Below, one piece after another: positions 1-8,176 of a DNA stretch of 64,000 nucleotides (positions are counted from its first letter, which is position 1; every line of letters begins with the position of its first letter). The notes under the pieces were generated by a model, which saw nothing but the letters and a program-made list of their open reading frames with translations, made no database searches and was not told where the DNA came from. Made by a program: the position numbers and the translations under genes. This stretch comes from Maritalea mediterranea (GTDB lineage: Bacteria; Pseudomonadota; Alphaproteobacteria; Rhizobiales; Devosiaceae): assembly GCF_021568695.1 (NCBI RefSeq), contig NZ_JAKGTI010000002.1, forward strand, positions 708,506-772,505. The letters are read 5' to 3'.

Positions 1-7
1 TGTGCGC

Positions 8-958
8 TTATTCGGCAAATCTGGAAATCGCTTCCGCCACGGCGCGGTCCGCCTCGATCCGGGCAGCCGCTTCGTCCGCATTCTGCCAATAAACACCAGC
101 ACCGGTTTCTTCAGCCAGCTTTTGAGCGGCGTCACTGGCCAGTGCTTTTTGCGCCGCAGCTGCAATCTTGTCGCGTACATCCTGCGGCGTATCTTTATGC
201 ACAAACAGGCCATTCCAAAGCGCAATATTCAGGCTTGGCTCCAGCTCACCAACCGTCGGGCTATCCGGCACCAAGGGGATACGGTCATTGGTGACCGTCG
301 CCAAAACATTCACCTTATCCAGGCACGGCAGGATCAGTTGCAGCGTGGTGTTGATCACATCCGCATCGCCGGAAGCCAGCGTGTTACAATCCAGCGCATC
401 AAAGGCGGCATTTGAGTAGAAATCCACCCCGCGCTCTTCCCCCAAAGCCATGGTCACTTGCGTCGGGATCAAGAACGAGCCGAAATGCCCAAGCAGCAGA
501 TTATTGTCTTTTGAAAATGCAGCCAGCTCATCCATATTTTCATAGGGCGCCGCCTTGGAGGCCGCGATCACAAATGGATAAGTCAAGAAAATCCCCACCG
601 GCTCAAATGGATCCGGGTTCAGCGCAGGAATACCCACAAGTGGCCCCACCAGCGGAATATCCACCACGAAGGAGCCGATCGTATAGCCGTCGGCCGGGGC
701 TTGCGCCACTTCAGCCGCGCCGGGGAATGGGCCGCCACCGCCGCCGGGCTTGTTCACCACTGCAGCGGGAACGCCATACATGTCTTGAAACTCTTCCGCG
801 ATCATGCGGGTCAACACATCTTCCAGATCCCCTGGGGGAAACGGCACCACAAACGAGACTGGTTTTTCTGGATATTCAGCCATGGCTGGCGCAAGGGCAG
901 CCAATGTCGTCGCCAGACCCAACAGGGCTGCCGAGGCTAATGAACGGATCGCACGCAT
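8..958 (-). CDS. Bug/TctC-family tripartite tricarboxylate transporter receptor
   Basis: Periplasmic solute-binding protein of about 316 residues. It begins with a Sec signal peptide (MRAIRSL..., cleaved near APAMA-EYPEKP) followed by the family hallmark of a 'P-V-x-F-V-V-P-F-P-P-G' strand and the glycine-rich 'NKPGGGGGP' loop that holds a carboxylate ligand. The start at 958 is chosen over the longer frame because AGGGAGGAAA lies just upstream and it directly opens the signal peptide. The family delivers organic acids to TctA/TctB membrane proteins; these are not seen here and would have to lie left of the window or elsewhere. It is divergent from an IclR regulator, which probably controls it. 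Ligand unknown. Confidence 0.9.
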   Translation of the reverse strand: MRAIRSLASAALLGLATTLAALAPAMAEYPEKPVSFVVPFPPGDLEDVLTRMIAEEFQDMYGVPAAVVNKPGGGGGPFPGAAEVAQAPADGYTIGSFVVDIPLVGPLVGIPALNPDPFEPVGIFLTYPFVIAASKAAPYENMDELAAFSKDNNLLLGHFGSFLIPTQVTMALGEERGVDFYSNAAFDALDCNTLASGDADVINTTLQLILPCLDKVNVLATVTNDRIPLVPDSPTVGELEPSLNIALWNGLFVHKDTPQDVRDKIAAAAQKALASDAAQKLAEETGAGVYWQNADEAAARIEADRAVAEAISRFAE

Positions 959-984
959 GATTTCCTCCCTACCGCGTTCGAAAT

Positions 985-1042
985 TTGACCAACGGTTCAA
1001 TATTGTCACCATCGGCACATTTAATGGTTGCATTATCAACCA
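985..1042. promoter_or_regulatory. Candidate IclR operator region between divergent genes
   Basis: The 134-base gap between the receptor gene and the iclR-type gene holds an exact inverted repeat TGGTTG-6-CAACCA (1025-1042) and an imperfect one around TTGACC/GGTTCAA (985-1000). Their location between divergently transcribed genes, one of them a regulator, makes them operator candidates. No footprint-level consensus is available to confirm it. Confidence 0.4.
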
Positions 1043-1092
1043 ATCTGAGTCAAGATTTTTATAAACATGTAAAAGAATTGATTTTTCGCCCT

Positions 1093-1866
1093 ATGAAAAC
1101 CGTCGATAAAGCCATGGGCCTTTTGCGCCATTTCACGCCCACACAGCCCGAGATCGGCTTGTCGGAATTGGCGCGCCTTGCGGATTTGGACAAAGCGACA
1201 ACCCGGCGCATTCTGGTGTCCCTGTCCAAGCATCACTTTATCGAACAGAACCAGATCACCAAGGCCTATCGGCTGGGCAGCGGCTTTTTGCATTTGGCAC
1301 GGGTGCGCGAGGCCACAACGCCGATCACCGCCATCGCCAACCAGACGGTGGACTGGCTGAGCGAAGTCACCAACGAAACCGCCCATGCCAGCGTGGCCGG
1401 GCCCAGCGCGCTGATCACCATCGCCCATAAGGAGCCCCATCGCGGCACCGTGGTGATGATCGACCCCACAGAGCCATTGCCCTTTCACGCCACCGCCTCG
1501 GGCATTGCCTATCTCGCCTTTAACGATCCCGAAGTGATGAATGCGGCCCTGCGCCAGCAATTGGGCAAATATACAGAGTTTACCGAGACCAATCCGGACG
1601 CCATCCGCCAGCGTGTGGCCAAGGCGAAGGCAGACGGTTTTTTCCTCAATGAACATGGCTTTGAATCGGATGTGGCCGGGCTGGCCATGCCCTATTTCAA
1701 TGCCGATGGCAGCGCCGCGGGCGCCATTGCCGTGGCCATGCCGATCACCCGCAAATCTGAAGAGCTGGTGACCAAAATAAAGCGCAATGTGGCCGCCGCC
1801 TCCGCCCGCATCACCACCGCGATCGGCGGTGTGCTGCACCCCAATGTTCAACAATTAATGCGTTGA
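1093..1866 (+). CDS. IclR-family transcriptional regulator
   Basis: About 257 residues. The N-terminal winged helix-turn-helix (residues ~1-65, with 'LSELARLADLDKATTRRIL' as helix-turn-recognition helix) is followed by the IclR effector domain, recognisable by 'HEPHRGTVVMIDP', the 'LPFHATASGIAYLAF' stretch and 'NEHGFESDVAGLAMP'. The ATG at 1093 gives the usual family length; a frame open from 985 would add a non-conserved leader. It sits divergent to the Bug receptor and just upstream of the aminotransferase, so it likely controls one or both. Confidence 0.92.
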   Translation: MKTVDKAMGLLRHFTPTQPEIGLSELARLADLDKATTRRILVSLSKHHFIEQNQITKAYRLGSGFLHLARVREATTPITAIANQTVDWLSEVTNETAHASVAGPSALITIAHKEPHRGTVVMIDPTEPLPFHATASGIAYLAFNDPEVMNAALRQQLGKYTEFTETNPDAIRQRVAKAKADGFFLNEHGFESDVAGLAMPYFNADGSAAGAIAVAMPITRKSEELVTKIKRNVAAASARITTAIGGVLHPNVQQLMR

Positions 1867-1879
1867 GGGGCAAGCCATC

Positions 1880-1954
1880 ATGAAACGCCACCCTATGCCG
1901 CGCGAAAGTCAAATTGCCCGCGCTCACACCCTTATCTTCGACCAGGAGGCCTAG
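1880..1954 (+). other. Possible 24-codon leader ORF
   Basis: An ATG-initiated reading frame of 24 codons ends with a TAG directly abutting the ATG of the aminotransferase gene (1955). The Shine-Dalgarno sequence of the aminotransferase (AGGAGG, near 1943) is inside it. It has no recognisable homology and may be chance; the exact abutment could allow translational coupling. Confidence 0.15.
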
Positions 1955-3313
1955 ATGCTCGACTCCAACTTTTTGAAAGAAAACAACGCCAAACATATGT
2001 GGCACCCCATGGCCCACCCGGCCGATATGCGAAACAATCCGCCCAAAATGATCCGCGCTGCCAAGGGCGTGGAAATCACCGACATTGATGGCCACACCAC
2101 GCTCGACGCGGTGGGCGGCCTGTGGAACGCCAATCTGGGCTATTCGGTGGACAGCATCAAACAGGCCATCACCGAACAGATGAACGAGCTGCCCTATTAT
2201 TCCGCCTTCCGCGGCACCACCAATGATAAAGCGGTGGAGCTCTCCTTTGAGCTGAACGACTGGTTCAAGCCAGAAGGCATGACCCGCGCTTTTTTCACCT
2301 CCGGCGGCTCCGATTCCGTTGAAACCTGCCTGCGCCTGGCGCGGCAATATCATAAGGTGCGCGGCGAAGGCGAACGCACCAAATTCATCAGCCTCAAAAA
2401 GGGCTATCACGGCACCCATTTTGGCGGCGCGTCCGTCAATGGCAACGCCAATTTCCGTCGCAATTATGAGCCGATGCTGGCCGGCTGCTTCCAAATTGCC
2501 GCCCCCTGGACCTACAGAAATCCCTTCGGCACCGACAATGCAGAAGAAATCGCCAATCGCTGTATCGCTATGCTGGAAGATGAAATCGCCTTCCAAGGCG
2601 CAGATACCATCGCCGCCATGATTATGGAGCCAGTGCTGGGCGCTGGCGGGGTGATCGTGCCGCACAAAAACTTTATGCCCATGGTGCGCGAGGTGTGCGA
2701 CAAGCACGGCATTTTGCTGATCGCCGATGAAGTGATCACCGCCTTTGGCCGCACAGGCGATGTGCACGGCTCGCGCCTCTGGGGCGTGGCACCAGATATG
2801 ATGTGCACCGCCAAAGCCATCACCAATTCATACTTCCCCTTCGGCGCGGCCATGATGGGCGAAAAAGTGGTCGAAGCCTTCGAGAGCAATAAAGACGCGG
2901 TGGGCAATATCGGCCATGGCTACACCTATTCGGCCCACCCGGTCGGCTGCGCCGCCGCCCTCGCCACCTTAGCCGAAATCAAAAAAGCCAAAGTGTGGGA
3001 AAACGCAAAAGCCCGCGGCATAGAGCTGCAAAACGGCCTCGCGCAATTGAAAGAAAAACACCAAATTGTCGGCGACACACGCGGCATCGGCCTGATGGCC
3101 GCCATCGAACTGGTGAACGACCGCCCCACCAAAACCCCCGCCTCAAAACCAGCCGTCGCCGCCGCCTTCGACGCGGCCTATGAGGCAGGCGTAACCATCC
3201 GCGTCTCCGGCAACAATATTATCTTGTCACCCCCACTGGTGATCGGCCCGGAAGATGTGAAACTGATGATTGGGGCGTTGGATAAGGGGTTGAGTGCTGC
3301 GGCTGGGGTTTAG
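1955..3313 (+). CDS. Class III (omega) aminotransferase, PLP-dependent
   Basis: 452 residues, the usual length for beta-alanine/taurine/putrescine:pyruvate transaminases. It contains the N-terminal 'MWHPMAHP' element, 'FFTSGGSDSVETCLRLAR' (PLP phosphate region), 'GYHGTHFGG', the PLP-pyridine aspartate in 'LLIADEVITAFGRTG', and the Schiff-base lysine in 'CTAKAITNSYFPFGA'. A clear AGGAGG precedes the ATG. Typical reactions move the amino group of an omega-amino acid or amine to pyruvate. Neighbours (Bug receptor upstream, polyamine-type ABC importer further downstream) suggest amine or amino-acid catabolism, but the exact donor cannot be read from sequence. Confidence 0.93.
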   Translation: MLDSNFLKENNAKHMWHPMAHPADMRNNPPKMIRAAKGVEITDIDGHTTLDAVGGLWNANLGYSVDSIKQAITEQMNELPYYSAFRGTTNDKAVELSFELNDWFKPEGMTRAFFTSGGSDSVETCLRLARQYHKVRGEGERTKFISLKKGYHGTHFGGASVNGNANFRRNYEPMLAGCFQIAAPWTYRNPFGTDNAEEIANRCIAMLEDEIAFQGADTIAAMIMEPVLGAGGVIVPHKNFMPMVREVCDKHGILLIADEVITAFGRTGDVHGSRLWGVAPDMMCTAKAITNSYFPFGAAMMGEKVVEAFESNKDAVGNIGHGYTYSAHPVGCAAALATLAEIKKAKVWENAKARGIELQNGLAQLKEKHQIVGDTRGIGLMAAIELVNDRPTKTPASKPAVAAAFDAAYEAGVTIRVSGNNIILSPPLVIGPEDVKLMIGALDKGLSAAAGV

Positions 3314-3336
3314 TGAAAACACAATACTTAAATTCA

Positions 3337-3366
3337 TGACACCGCCCCTGAAATGGGGTGGAGTCA
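3337..3366. repeat. Imperfect 12-bp inverted repeat in intergenic gap
   Basis: Arms TGACACCGCCCC and GGGGTGGAGTCA match in 10 of 12 positions around a 6-base loop (TGAAAT), followed at 3375-3392 by a second hairpin CCAACA-6-TGTTGG. They lie between the aminotransferase stop and the convergent PIN-like gene. There is no long T-tract. It may be a bidirectional terminator or the end of a vanished insertion sequence next to the toxin-antitoxin pair. Confidence 0.35.
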
Positions 3367-3425
3367 ACTGATGGCCAACAAAAGTATGTTGGTGAGCGAG
3401 AGACGCAAAATCTGTAGCTATTTTC

Positions 3426-3896
3426 TCAAAACACCCAGCCTTCTTCTTCCATGAACCCTTCCAAAGACATAAATGGAATTCCAAAGTGACGACAAATATT
3501 TGGAATTTTTGCCCCATTTGGAGGCTCCCTCTCCAGAGTTACAACCGGAGAGCCGACAACATAGGCACGTGCAATAATAAAAGGATCCGCGTTCAGCCCA
3601 CCTTTTTGCAATTTTTTCCGTTCGATTATTTGCAAGAAATGCGGATTTCTAAAAATTTCCCCGACAAATTGTGCTTCCGCTGCATCGGGAGTGGGAAATA
3701 TATCGTTTTGCTCAACCGCCCAATATCTTAAGCTTTCGACAGGGCTTGCATCTATTTCGCGAGCTACTTCACGGGTCGATGTAATATCACCGCTCTCTAC
3801 CAAAACATCAAACTGCTCCCACAAAGTTGGGAAGCGGTTACGATAATAGCTGCCAAAGAGGTGGCCAAATGCATTTGTATCGAAAACATAGCTCAA
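3426..3896 (-). CDS. DUF4411 PIN-like protein, putative toxin
   Basis: 156 residues resembling the DUF4411 branch of the PIN nuclease fold. Acidic positions expected of a PIN active site are present: Asp6 in 'FDTNAF', Glu43 in 'TREVAREI' and Asp104 in 'GGLNADPFIIARA'. The gene starts with TTG; this overlaps the TGA of the upstream XRE/ImmA gene (TTGA), so the two are translationally coupled. DUF4411 genes are regularly found beside ImmA/IrrE-type genes, which supports a toxin-antitoxin-like unit in which this protein would be the RNA-cleaving effector. The activity is inferred, not shown. Confidence 0.8.
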   Translation of the reverse strand: MSYVFDTNAFGHLFGSYYRNRFPTLWEQFDVLVESGDITSTREVAREIDASPVESLRYWAVEQNDIFPTPDAAEAQFVGEIFRNPHFLQIIERKKLQKGGLNADPFIIARAYVVGSPVVTLEREPPNGAKIPNICRHFGIPFMSLEGFMEEEGWVF

Positions 3897-5026
3897 GGAG
3901 CTCTCCTTGATAAATATTCTTCTAAACGGTCTAAATTTTTTGGTTTAGTATCCAGGATATCGGCAAGCTCATCATAGTTTATGTGATTTTGATAATATTT
4001 GCCGAAAGCAAAATTTATATATTCTGGCCCTAAGTAGGAAATTTTAGTGCGGTAATAGTCGCCGCCAGAGCCGCGATGACCCTGTTTCGCCCATCTATCA
4101 GCAGCAGTCTCATATTCAACTCGTGTGACTAAGCCTTTATCTAAAAGCTTTCTGAAAATGCACTCCCGACTGACGCTAAATAGTTGAGCCAATTCAGATG
4201 CTGTCGCCTCAGTGGGGGGCAGACCAGTAAGAGCTGCATCAAAGTTCTCTTCTGGCACTAAAAAGTAAGCTGCAAAATTGTTGCAGATAACTTCAATTCG
4301 CTGATTGTCGCCTCTCAGTTGTTCAATAAAACCATCGTCTCTAGAATCAATACCACTTGTGTGGAATAGTAGATGTGCAAGCTCGTGAAAGAGAGTAAAA
4401 ATCTGGCGTGACTTCGCCGTAGTATTGTTGACGTAGATTATCGGGAACTCTTCATCATAGAGGCAAAAACCGGAAAAATCAGCCGCACGAAATTGATCCT
4501 TGAACACATTGATACCAACCTCAAGAAGTGCCTTACGCCAGTTATCTAGCGCTGTTTCAACATTTCGCCATTCAAACTGCTGCTCGATAGTGACACCTAA
4601 GTACTCGCGCACTGCAACCGCAATGTTTTCAATCGGCTGCGTTGGTCGAAACGCAAGGTCACGAGTAATCAAGCGCTCAGCAGGATTTCTTCCACTATGC
4701 AGCTCTTCCAAACTCATTTGAAACGACTTGGCTTTACGGAGCAACAACCGGATTCGAGGCGGTATCTCAGCTATTTGATGAGGACCAAGAGTCCTAAATG
4801 TTTCCTCTATGCGAGGAACATCTGGCGGTTCAGGAAAAAAAAAGACCGCGACTGGCACTTTAAACTTCTCGGCCATTTTTTCTAGTTGAGGATAACTGGG
4901 AAGCGCATCGCCAGCTTCCCAAGCAGCAATTCGGCGAAAATCACTAGTCAATGACTCAATTGAGTAGCCTGCCCGCTCCCGCGCCCATGTCACAATCTCC
5001 GGCGTGATAGGCATTGCCTCAGTCAT
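3893..5026 (-). CDS. XRE helix-turn-helix / ImmA-IrrE metallopeptidase protein, putative antitoxin
   Basis: About 377 residues from the ATG at 5026 (a GTG at 5047 in the same frame is an alternative). The N-terminus (~1-70) is a short XRE-like DNA-binding domain ('ARERAGYSIESL...IAAWEAGDALPSYPQLEKMAE'). The middle carries the zinc-peptidase motif HELAH (residues ~214-218 from this start) of the ImmA/IrrE (DUF955) family. Proteins of this architecture act as regulators or antitoxins; here it overlaps the PIN-like gene by four bases and precedes it. The lower G+C look of this pair compared with neighbours hints at horizontal acquisition. Confidence 0.85.
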   Translation of the reverse strand: MTEAMPITPEIVTWARERAGYSIESLTSDFRRIAAWEAGDALPSYPQLEKMAEKFKVPVAVFFFPEPPDVPRIEETFRTLGPHQIAEIPPRIRLLLRKAKSFQMSLEELHSGRNPAERLITRDLAFRPTQPIENIAVAVREYLGVTIEQQFEWRNVETALDNWRKALLEVGINVFKDQFRAADFSGFCLYDEEFPIIYVNNTTAKSRQIFTLFHELAHLLFHTSGIDSRDDGFIEQLRGDNQRIEVICNNFAAYFLVPEENFDAALTGLPPTEATASELAQLFSVSRECIFRKLLDKGLVTRVEYETAADRWAKQGHRGSGGDYYRTKISYLGPEYINFAFGKYYQNHINYDELADILDTKPKNLDRLEEYLSRRAP

Positions 5027-5243
5027 TTTTGCATTTATCCTCAACACGATTGCTTTCTAAGGAGGAGGTTAAAGTAAGCCGGGACAAGCCGCAACAGTAT
5101 TGATGTTTGAGTATGCCACTGCTCAGTTTAACACGTATGTAGGCAGCGGACTCCCCTTTTCTCCAATGACTATTGCCTACCACAAAAGCCCCCAAATTTG
5201 CCACCAGCGCTCTGAAAGGAACCGCCATGCGTGACCCGCCAGC

Positions 5244-5699
5244 CTAAGGAATATAGGAATGACGCTTTATAAATGTACGAGAGAACGTAATCTTGCCGTT
5301 TAACACCGCGACATAAATATGCAAACTATCATTCCAGAGGAAACCATCAAACCAAGGCGCATTGCGGTAAAATCTGAAAAGCTCTTCCCCTTGTTTTGCC
5401 TCAATATGCTTTCCAAATAACTGGCGATAATTGAATTCTTTTAAATAGAGTCCGCCATCAAATCCATTCTCCAACAACGCAGCTTCAAGGTTTTGAAAGC
5501 CGCTACCAACTGGAAAATGCTCCTCAATATAAAAATCAGTCGAAAACTGTTTGGCATGTCTTAGATATTCTGCCTCTTGAAACGACTTCAAAAGGGGCGA
5601 TGTAACAAAGCCAATCCGCGTTGTGCCCAGATGCGAACATGAAACCATTAGCCCTTGCAATGCGATTATTGCAGCAACTGCAGCAAAAAAACGAAGCAT
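5244..5699 (-). CDS. Orphan small lipoprotein-like protein
   Basis: About 151 residues from the ATG at 5699, which is preceded by GGAGG (the frame opens 12 bases earlier). The N-terminus is a hydrophobic segment ending in 'GLMVSC', compatible with a lipobox and lipid attachment at the cysteine, so an outer- or inner-membrane-anchored periplasmic protein is likely. The rest contains many aromatic residues and no domain I recognise. It stands alone between the toxin-antitoxin-like pair and a gene relic, with no operon partner. Confidence 0.6.
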   Translation of the reverse strand: MLRFFAAVAAIIALQGLMVSCSHLGTTRIGFVTSPLLKSFQEAEYLRHAKQFSTDFYIEEHFPVGSGFQNLEAALLENGFDGGLYLKEFNYRQLFGKHIEAKQGEELFRFYRNAPWFDGFLWNDSLHIYVAVLNGKITFSRTFIKRHSYIP

Positions 5700-5778
5700 A
5701 TCATCCTCCAAGTATCAATAGAGGCTATCTCGTTAATCGCGTACAATAAAGCCCTATTTGTTAGGAGCGCTCCGTCCC

Positions 5779-6165
5779 TCACCGCCAATAATCATTAGCC
5801 GCCGCGACAGTCTGAAAGTTCGTCGCCACTACCTGTGACGCCAAGGTCAAACTGTCAGCGCTGTTGGCATAATCGTCGCGCAGTTTGGTGCGGGTGGCGT
5901 CGTCTGGCTGGGTTTTCTTCACCGCCATCCGCGAGAGTTTAATCCCCCCGCACATCACCGCGCCCACCTGCCAGGGCACAAATTCATGATCCCCCAGCCC
6001 AAGCACTTCGCTTTTGCTGCGCGTGCCCTCGGCGGTGGTGGTGATCTGCTCAAATAGCTCCCTGCCTTTTTTCTTTAGGCGCACGCTCTGGCGGCCAATG
6101 TCGCCATGCGTCGACCATAACGCCTCAAGTTGATCAAACCGCGAAAAATAATTTGAACGCCGGAT
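5779..6165 (-). pseudogene. Relic containing the C-terminus of altronate dehydratase (UxaA)
   Basis: The frame is open from 6165 to a stop at 5779. Its central part (about 5953-6105) encodes the last ~51 residues of UxaA, ending '...HEFVPWQVGAVM', and is close at nucleotide level to the intact uxaA at 46297-47820: over the last ~71 coding bases only three differences are visible. Where true uxaA has its stop codon, this copy reads on into ~58 unrelated residues, and its upstream side is also unrelated to UxaA. No catalytic part remains. It is best read as a recombination remnant of a duplicated uxaA end. Confidence 0.7.
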
Positions 6166-6436
6166 TTAATCAGCACATTCGGTCCCCGCGCCGTTTTGAA
6201 AAATTCAAATGCCCATATATATGTGCTTGATAAATTTCGCTTATACCCAATTCTAGGTAGTATTTTTGCACATTTCGCATAAGCGTTTGTTTTGCTTGAG
6301 CATTTTCCAAAACGTTTGCGAAATTATTTTGACCGATTGATTTAAAACAGCCGAAAAACCGGTGTTGAAACACAGTGTTAGGGCGGCGGCACTTGCATAT
6401 GACACTGTTTCAGTATATTTCATTAAACCATTGATT

Positions 6437-6769
6437 ATGAAACAAACGTTCGCAAAACAGTTTCGAAATATCCGCGCGAATTGGTACACCAGCGTGTACC
6501 GGCAGGCGGCGGACTCGGTCAACAAACCGGTCACAATCTTAAACAAACAAGCCTTAACCACTGCCCAAATGCCATTGGCCGCCCATCGGCCGGTGTGGGG
6601 CATGCTGGCAGATTTTTGTGCCGAGCGGACAAAAGCGCTCAAGCACGTGCCGGATTTGGGCTTTTACCGCCATGCAATGCAGATGAATGTGCAAATTGGT
6701 CGCGCTTTGCCGGCCACCAAGCGCACGGCCTTTGCATTTTGGTCGCTGAAACCAAAAGAGGCCGCATAA
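6437..6769 (+). CDS. Small orphan protein upstream of the polyamine-type ABC operon
   Basis: 110 residues from the ATG at 6437; the frame is open from 6362, but the internal ATG gives a cleaner N-terminus. Basic and aromatic-rich, with no signal peptide and no domain I recognise. Its stop overlaps the ATG of the next small gene (TAATG), a sign of translational coupling. A weak resemblance to phasin-like helical proteins ('MLADFCAERTKALKHV') is not enough for an assignment. No strong ribosome-binding site is seen, so the gene itself is uncertain. Confidence 0.45.
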   Translation: MKQTFAKQFRNIRANWYTSVYRQAADSVNKPVTILNKQALTTAQMPLAAHRPVWGMLADFCAERTKALKHVPDLGFYRHAMQMNVQIGRALPATKRTAFAFWSLKPKEAA

Positions 6770-6978
6770 TGGCAGCACAGCCTGATAAAATCGCTGCAAA
6801 GATGGTCGGGCTGACTCTCCAAAACGCTCTGTCGCACTCGGGCGCAGCTGGCGCAAGCCACAAAGGTGTGGCTGGGGCCGCAAACAAATTGTTTGCTGAG
6901 GCGCATGGCGCACCGGGCCAAAACCAACCCGCGAAGAATTTGGCAAAACAACAACATCAAAATCGCTTGGACATATGA
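6769..6978 (+). CDS. Small orphan Ala/Gln-rich protein coupled to its upstream neighbour
   Basis: 69 residues, beginning 'MAAQPDKIAAKMVGL' and overlapping the previous stop codon by one base (TAATG). Rich in alanine, glycine, lysine and glutamine, with no membrane segment and no recognised family. It ends at 6978, thirteen bases before the TTG start of the ABC ATPase gene, whose Shine-Dalgarno GAGGGGG overlaps its stop region. The tight packing with both neighbours is the main support for its being real. Confidence 0.45.
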   Translation: MAAQPDKIAAKMVGLTLQNALSHSGAAGASHKGVAGAANKLFAEAHGAPGQNQPAKNLAKQQHQNRLDI

Positions 6979-6990
6979 GGGGGAAACAAA

Positions 6991-8091
6991 TTGGCAGCTG
7001 ATTCATCCAACGACGCGTTCGTTGAGTTCGAACGTGTACAAAAAAGTTATGACGGGGAAACACTGGTTGTAAAAGACCTGAACCTCACCATGCCGAAAGG
7101 CGAATTTCTGACCATGTTGGGGCCATCAGGCTCAGGCAAAACCACATGCCTGATGATGCTGGCCGGTTTTGAGACCGCCACCCATGGTGATATTCGCCTG
7201 GGCGGCAAATCCATTAATGGCATTCCCCCGCACAAACGCGGCATCGGCATGGTGTTTCAAAACTATGCCCTGTTCCCGCACATGACCATTGCCGAAAACC
7301 TCGCCTTCCCGCTGGAAGTGCGCAAGATGAGCAAGGCCGAGCGCGAAGAAAAAGTGAAACGCGCCCTCGACATGGTGGAAATGGGCGATTTTGGCGGCCG
7401 TCGGCCAGCCCAGCTTTCCGGCGGGCAGCAACAGCGGATCGCCTTGGCGCGGGCACTGGTGTTTGAACCAGAACTGGTGCTGATGGACGAGCCGCTCGGC
7501 GCGCTCGACAAGCAGCTGCGCGAAAAAATGCAATTTGAGATTACCCACCTCGCCCACCGCTTGGGCATCACCACCGTTTACGTGACCCACGACCAAACAG
7601 AGGCCTTGACCATGTCTGACCGGGTGGCGGTGTTTGATGATGGCCGCATTCAGCAACTGGCCTCTCCGGACCAGCTCTATGAATCGCCGGAAAACAGCTT
7701 TGTGGCCCAATTTATTGGCGAGAACAACACCTTGGAAGGTGTGGTGGAACAGATCAAGGGCAACAAATGCGTTGTCAAACTTGATGATGGTGAAGTGCTC
7801 GACGCTGTCCCAGTGAATGTGAGCAAGGTGGGGGAACGCACCCGCGTGTCCATCCGGCCAGAACGGGTTGAATATAATACCGACCGTCTGGACCCAGATG
7901 CCCACACCCTCAGCGCGGAAGTGCTGGAGTTCATCTATATGGGCGACATTTTCCGCACACGTTTGCGCGTGGCGGGCAATGAGGACTTCGTCATCAAAAC
8001 ACGGAACGCGCCCGACCAGGTTCGTCTGAAGCCCGGCCAGAAGATCAAGATCGGCTGGATGGCAGAAGACTGCCGCGCCTTAGACGCATAA
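6991..8091 (+). CDS. PotA-like ABC transporter ATP-binding protein (polyamine type)
   Basis: 366 residues, starting with TTG seven bases after GAGGGGG. It has Walker A 'GPSGSGKTT', signature 'LSGGQQQRIALARAL', Walker B 'LVLMDEPLGALD', the H-loop 'YVTHDQTEALT' and a C-terminal TOBE-like domain (from ~residue 245). This layout is that of PotA/FbpC-type ATPases that energise spermidine/putrescine import. It is the first gene of a complete ATPase-binding protein-permease-permease operon. Confidence 0.95.
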   Translation: MAADSSNDAFVEFERVQKSYDGETLVVKDLNLTMPKGEFLTMLGPSGSGKTTCLMMLAGFETATHGDIRLGGKSINGIPPHKRGIGMVFQNYALFPHMTIAENLAFPLEVRKMSKAEREEKVKRALDMVEMGDFGGRRPAQLSGGQQQRIALARALVFEPELVLMDEPLGALDKQLREKMQFEITHLAHRLGITTVYVTHDQTEALTMSDRVAVFDDGRIQQLASPDQLYESPENSFVAQFIGENNTLEGVVEQIKGNKCVVKLDDGEVLDAVPVNVSKVGERTRVSIRPERVEYNTDRLDPDAHTLSAEVLEFIYMGDIFRTRLRVAGNEDFVIKTRNAPDQVRLKPGQKIKIGWMAEDCRALDA

Positions 8092-8176
8092 GGCCAAGGT
8101 CAGGCACAAATAGAGCTGGCAAAGCCCGGATGTCAGCTCGCTCTTAAAGGACCGGGTACATAAAAGGGAGATTTCA

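Noticed and set aside
1036..1854. 272-codon minus-strand frame opposite the IclR gene
   Set aside because: Antisense shadow; the plus-strand frame has clear IclR motifs.
1811..2767. Long minus-strand frame (318 codons) opposite the aminotransferase
   Set aside because: It is the mirror of a strongly conserved PLP enzyme, has a His/Gly-rich composition typical of antisense shadows, and lacks a ribosome-binding site.
5019..5228. 69-codon minus-strand frame upstream of the XRE/ImmA gene
   Set aside because: No conserved features and it overlaps the start of that gene; probably the promoter region instead.
6481..6768. Upstream part of the frame that ends at 6978
   Set aside because: It overlaps the 110-residue frame in another phase and lacks a start signal; only the part from the TAATG-coupled ATG at 6769 was kept.
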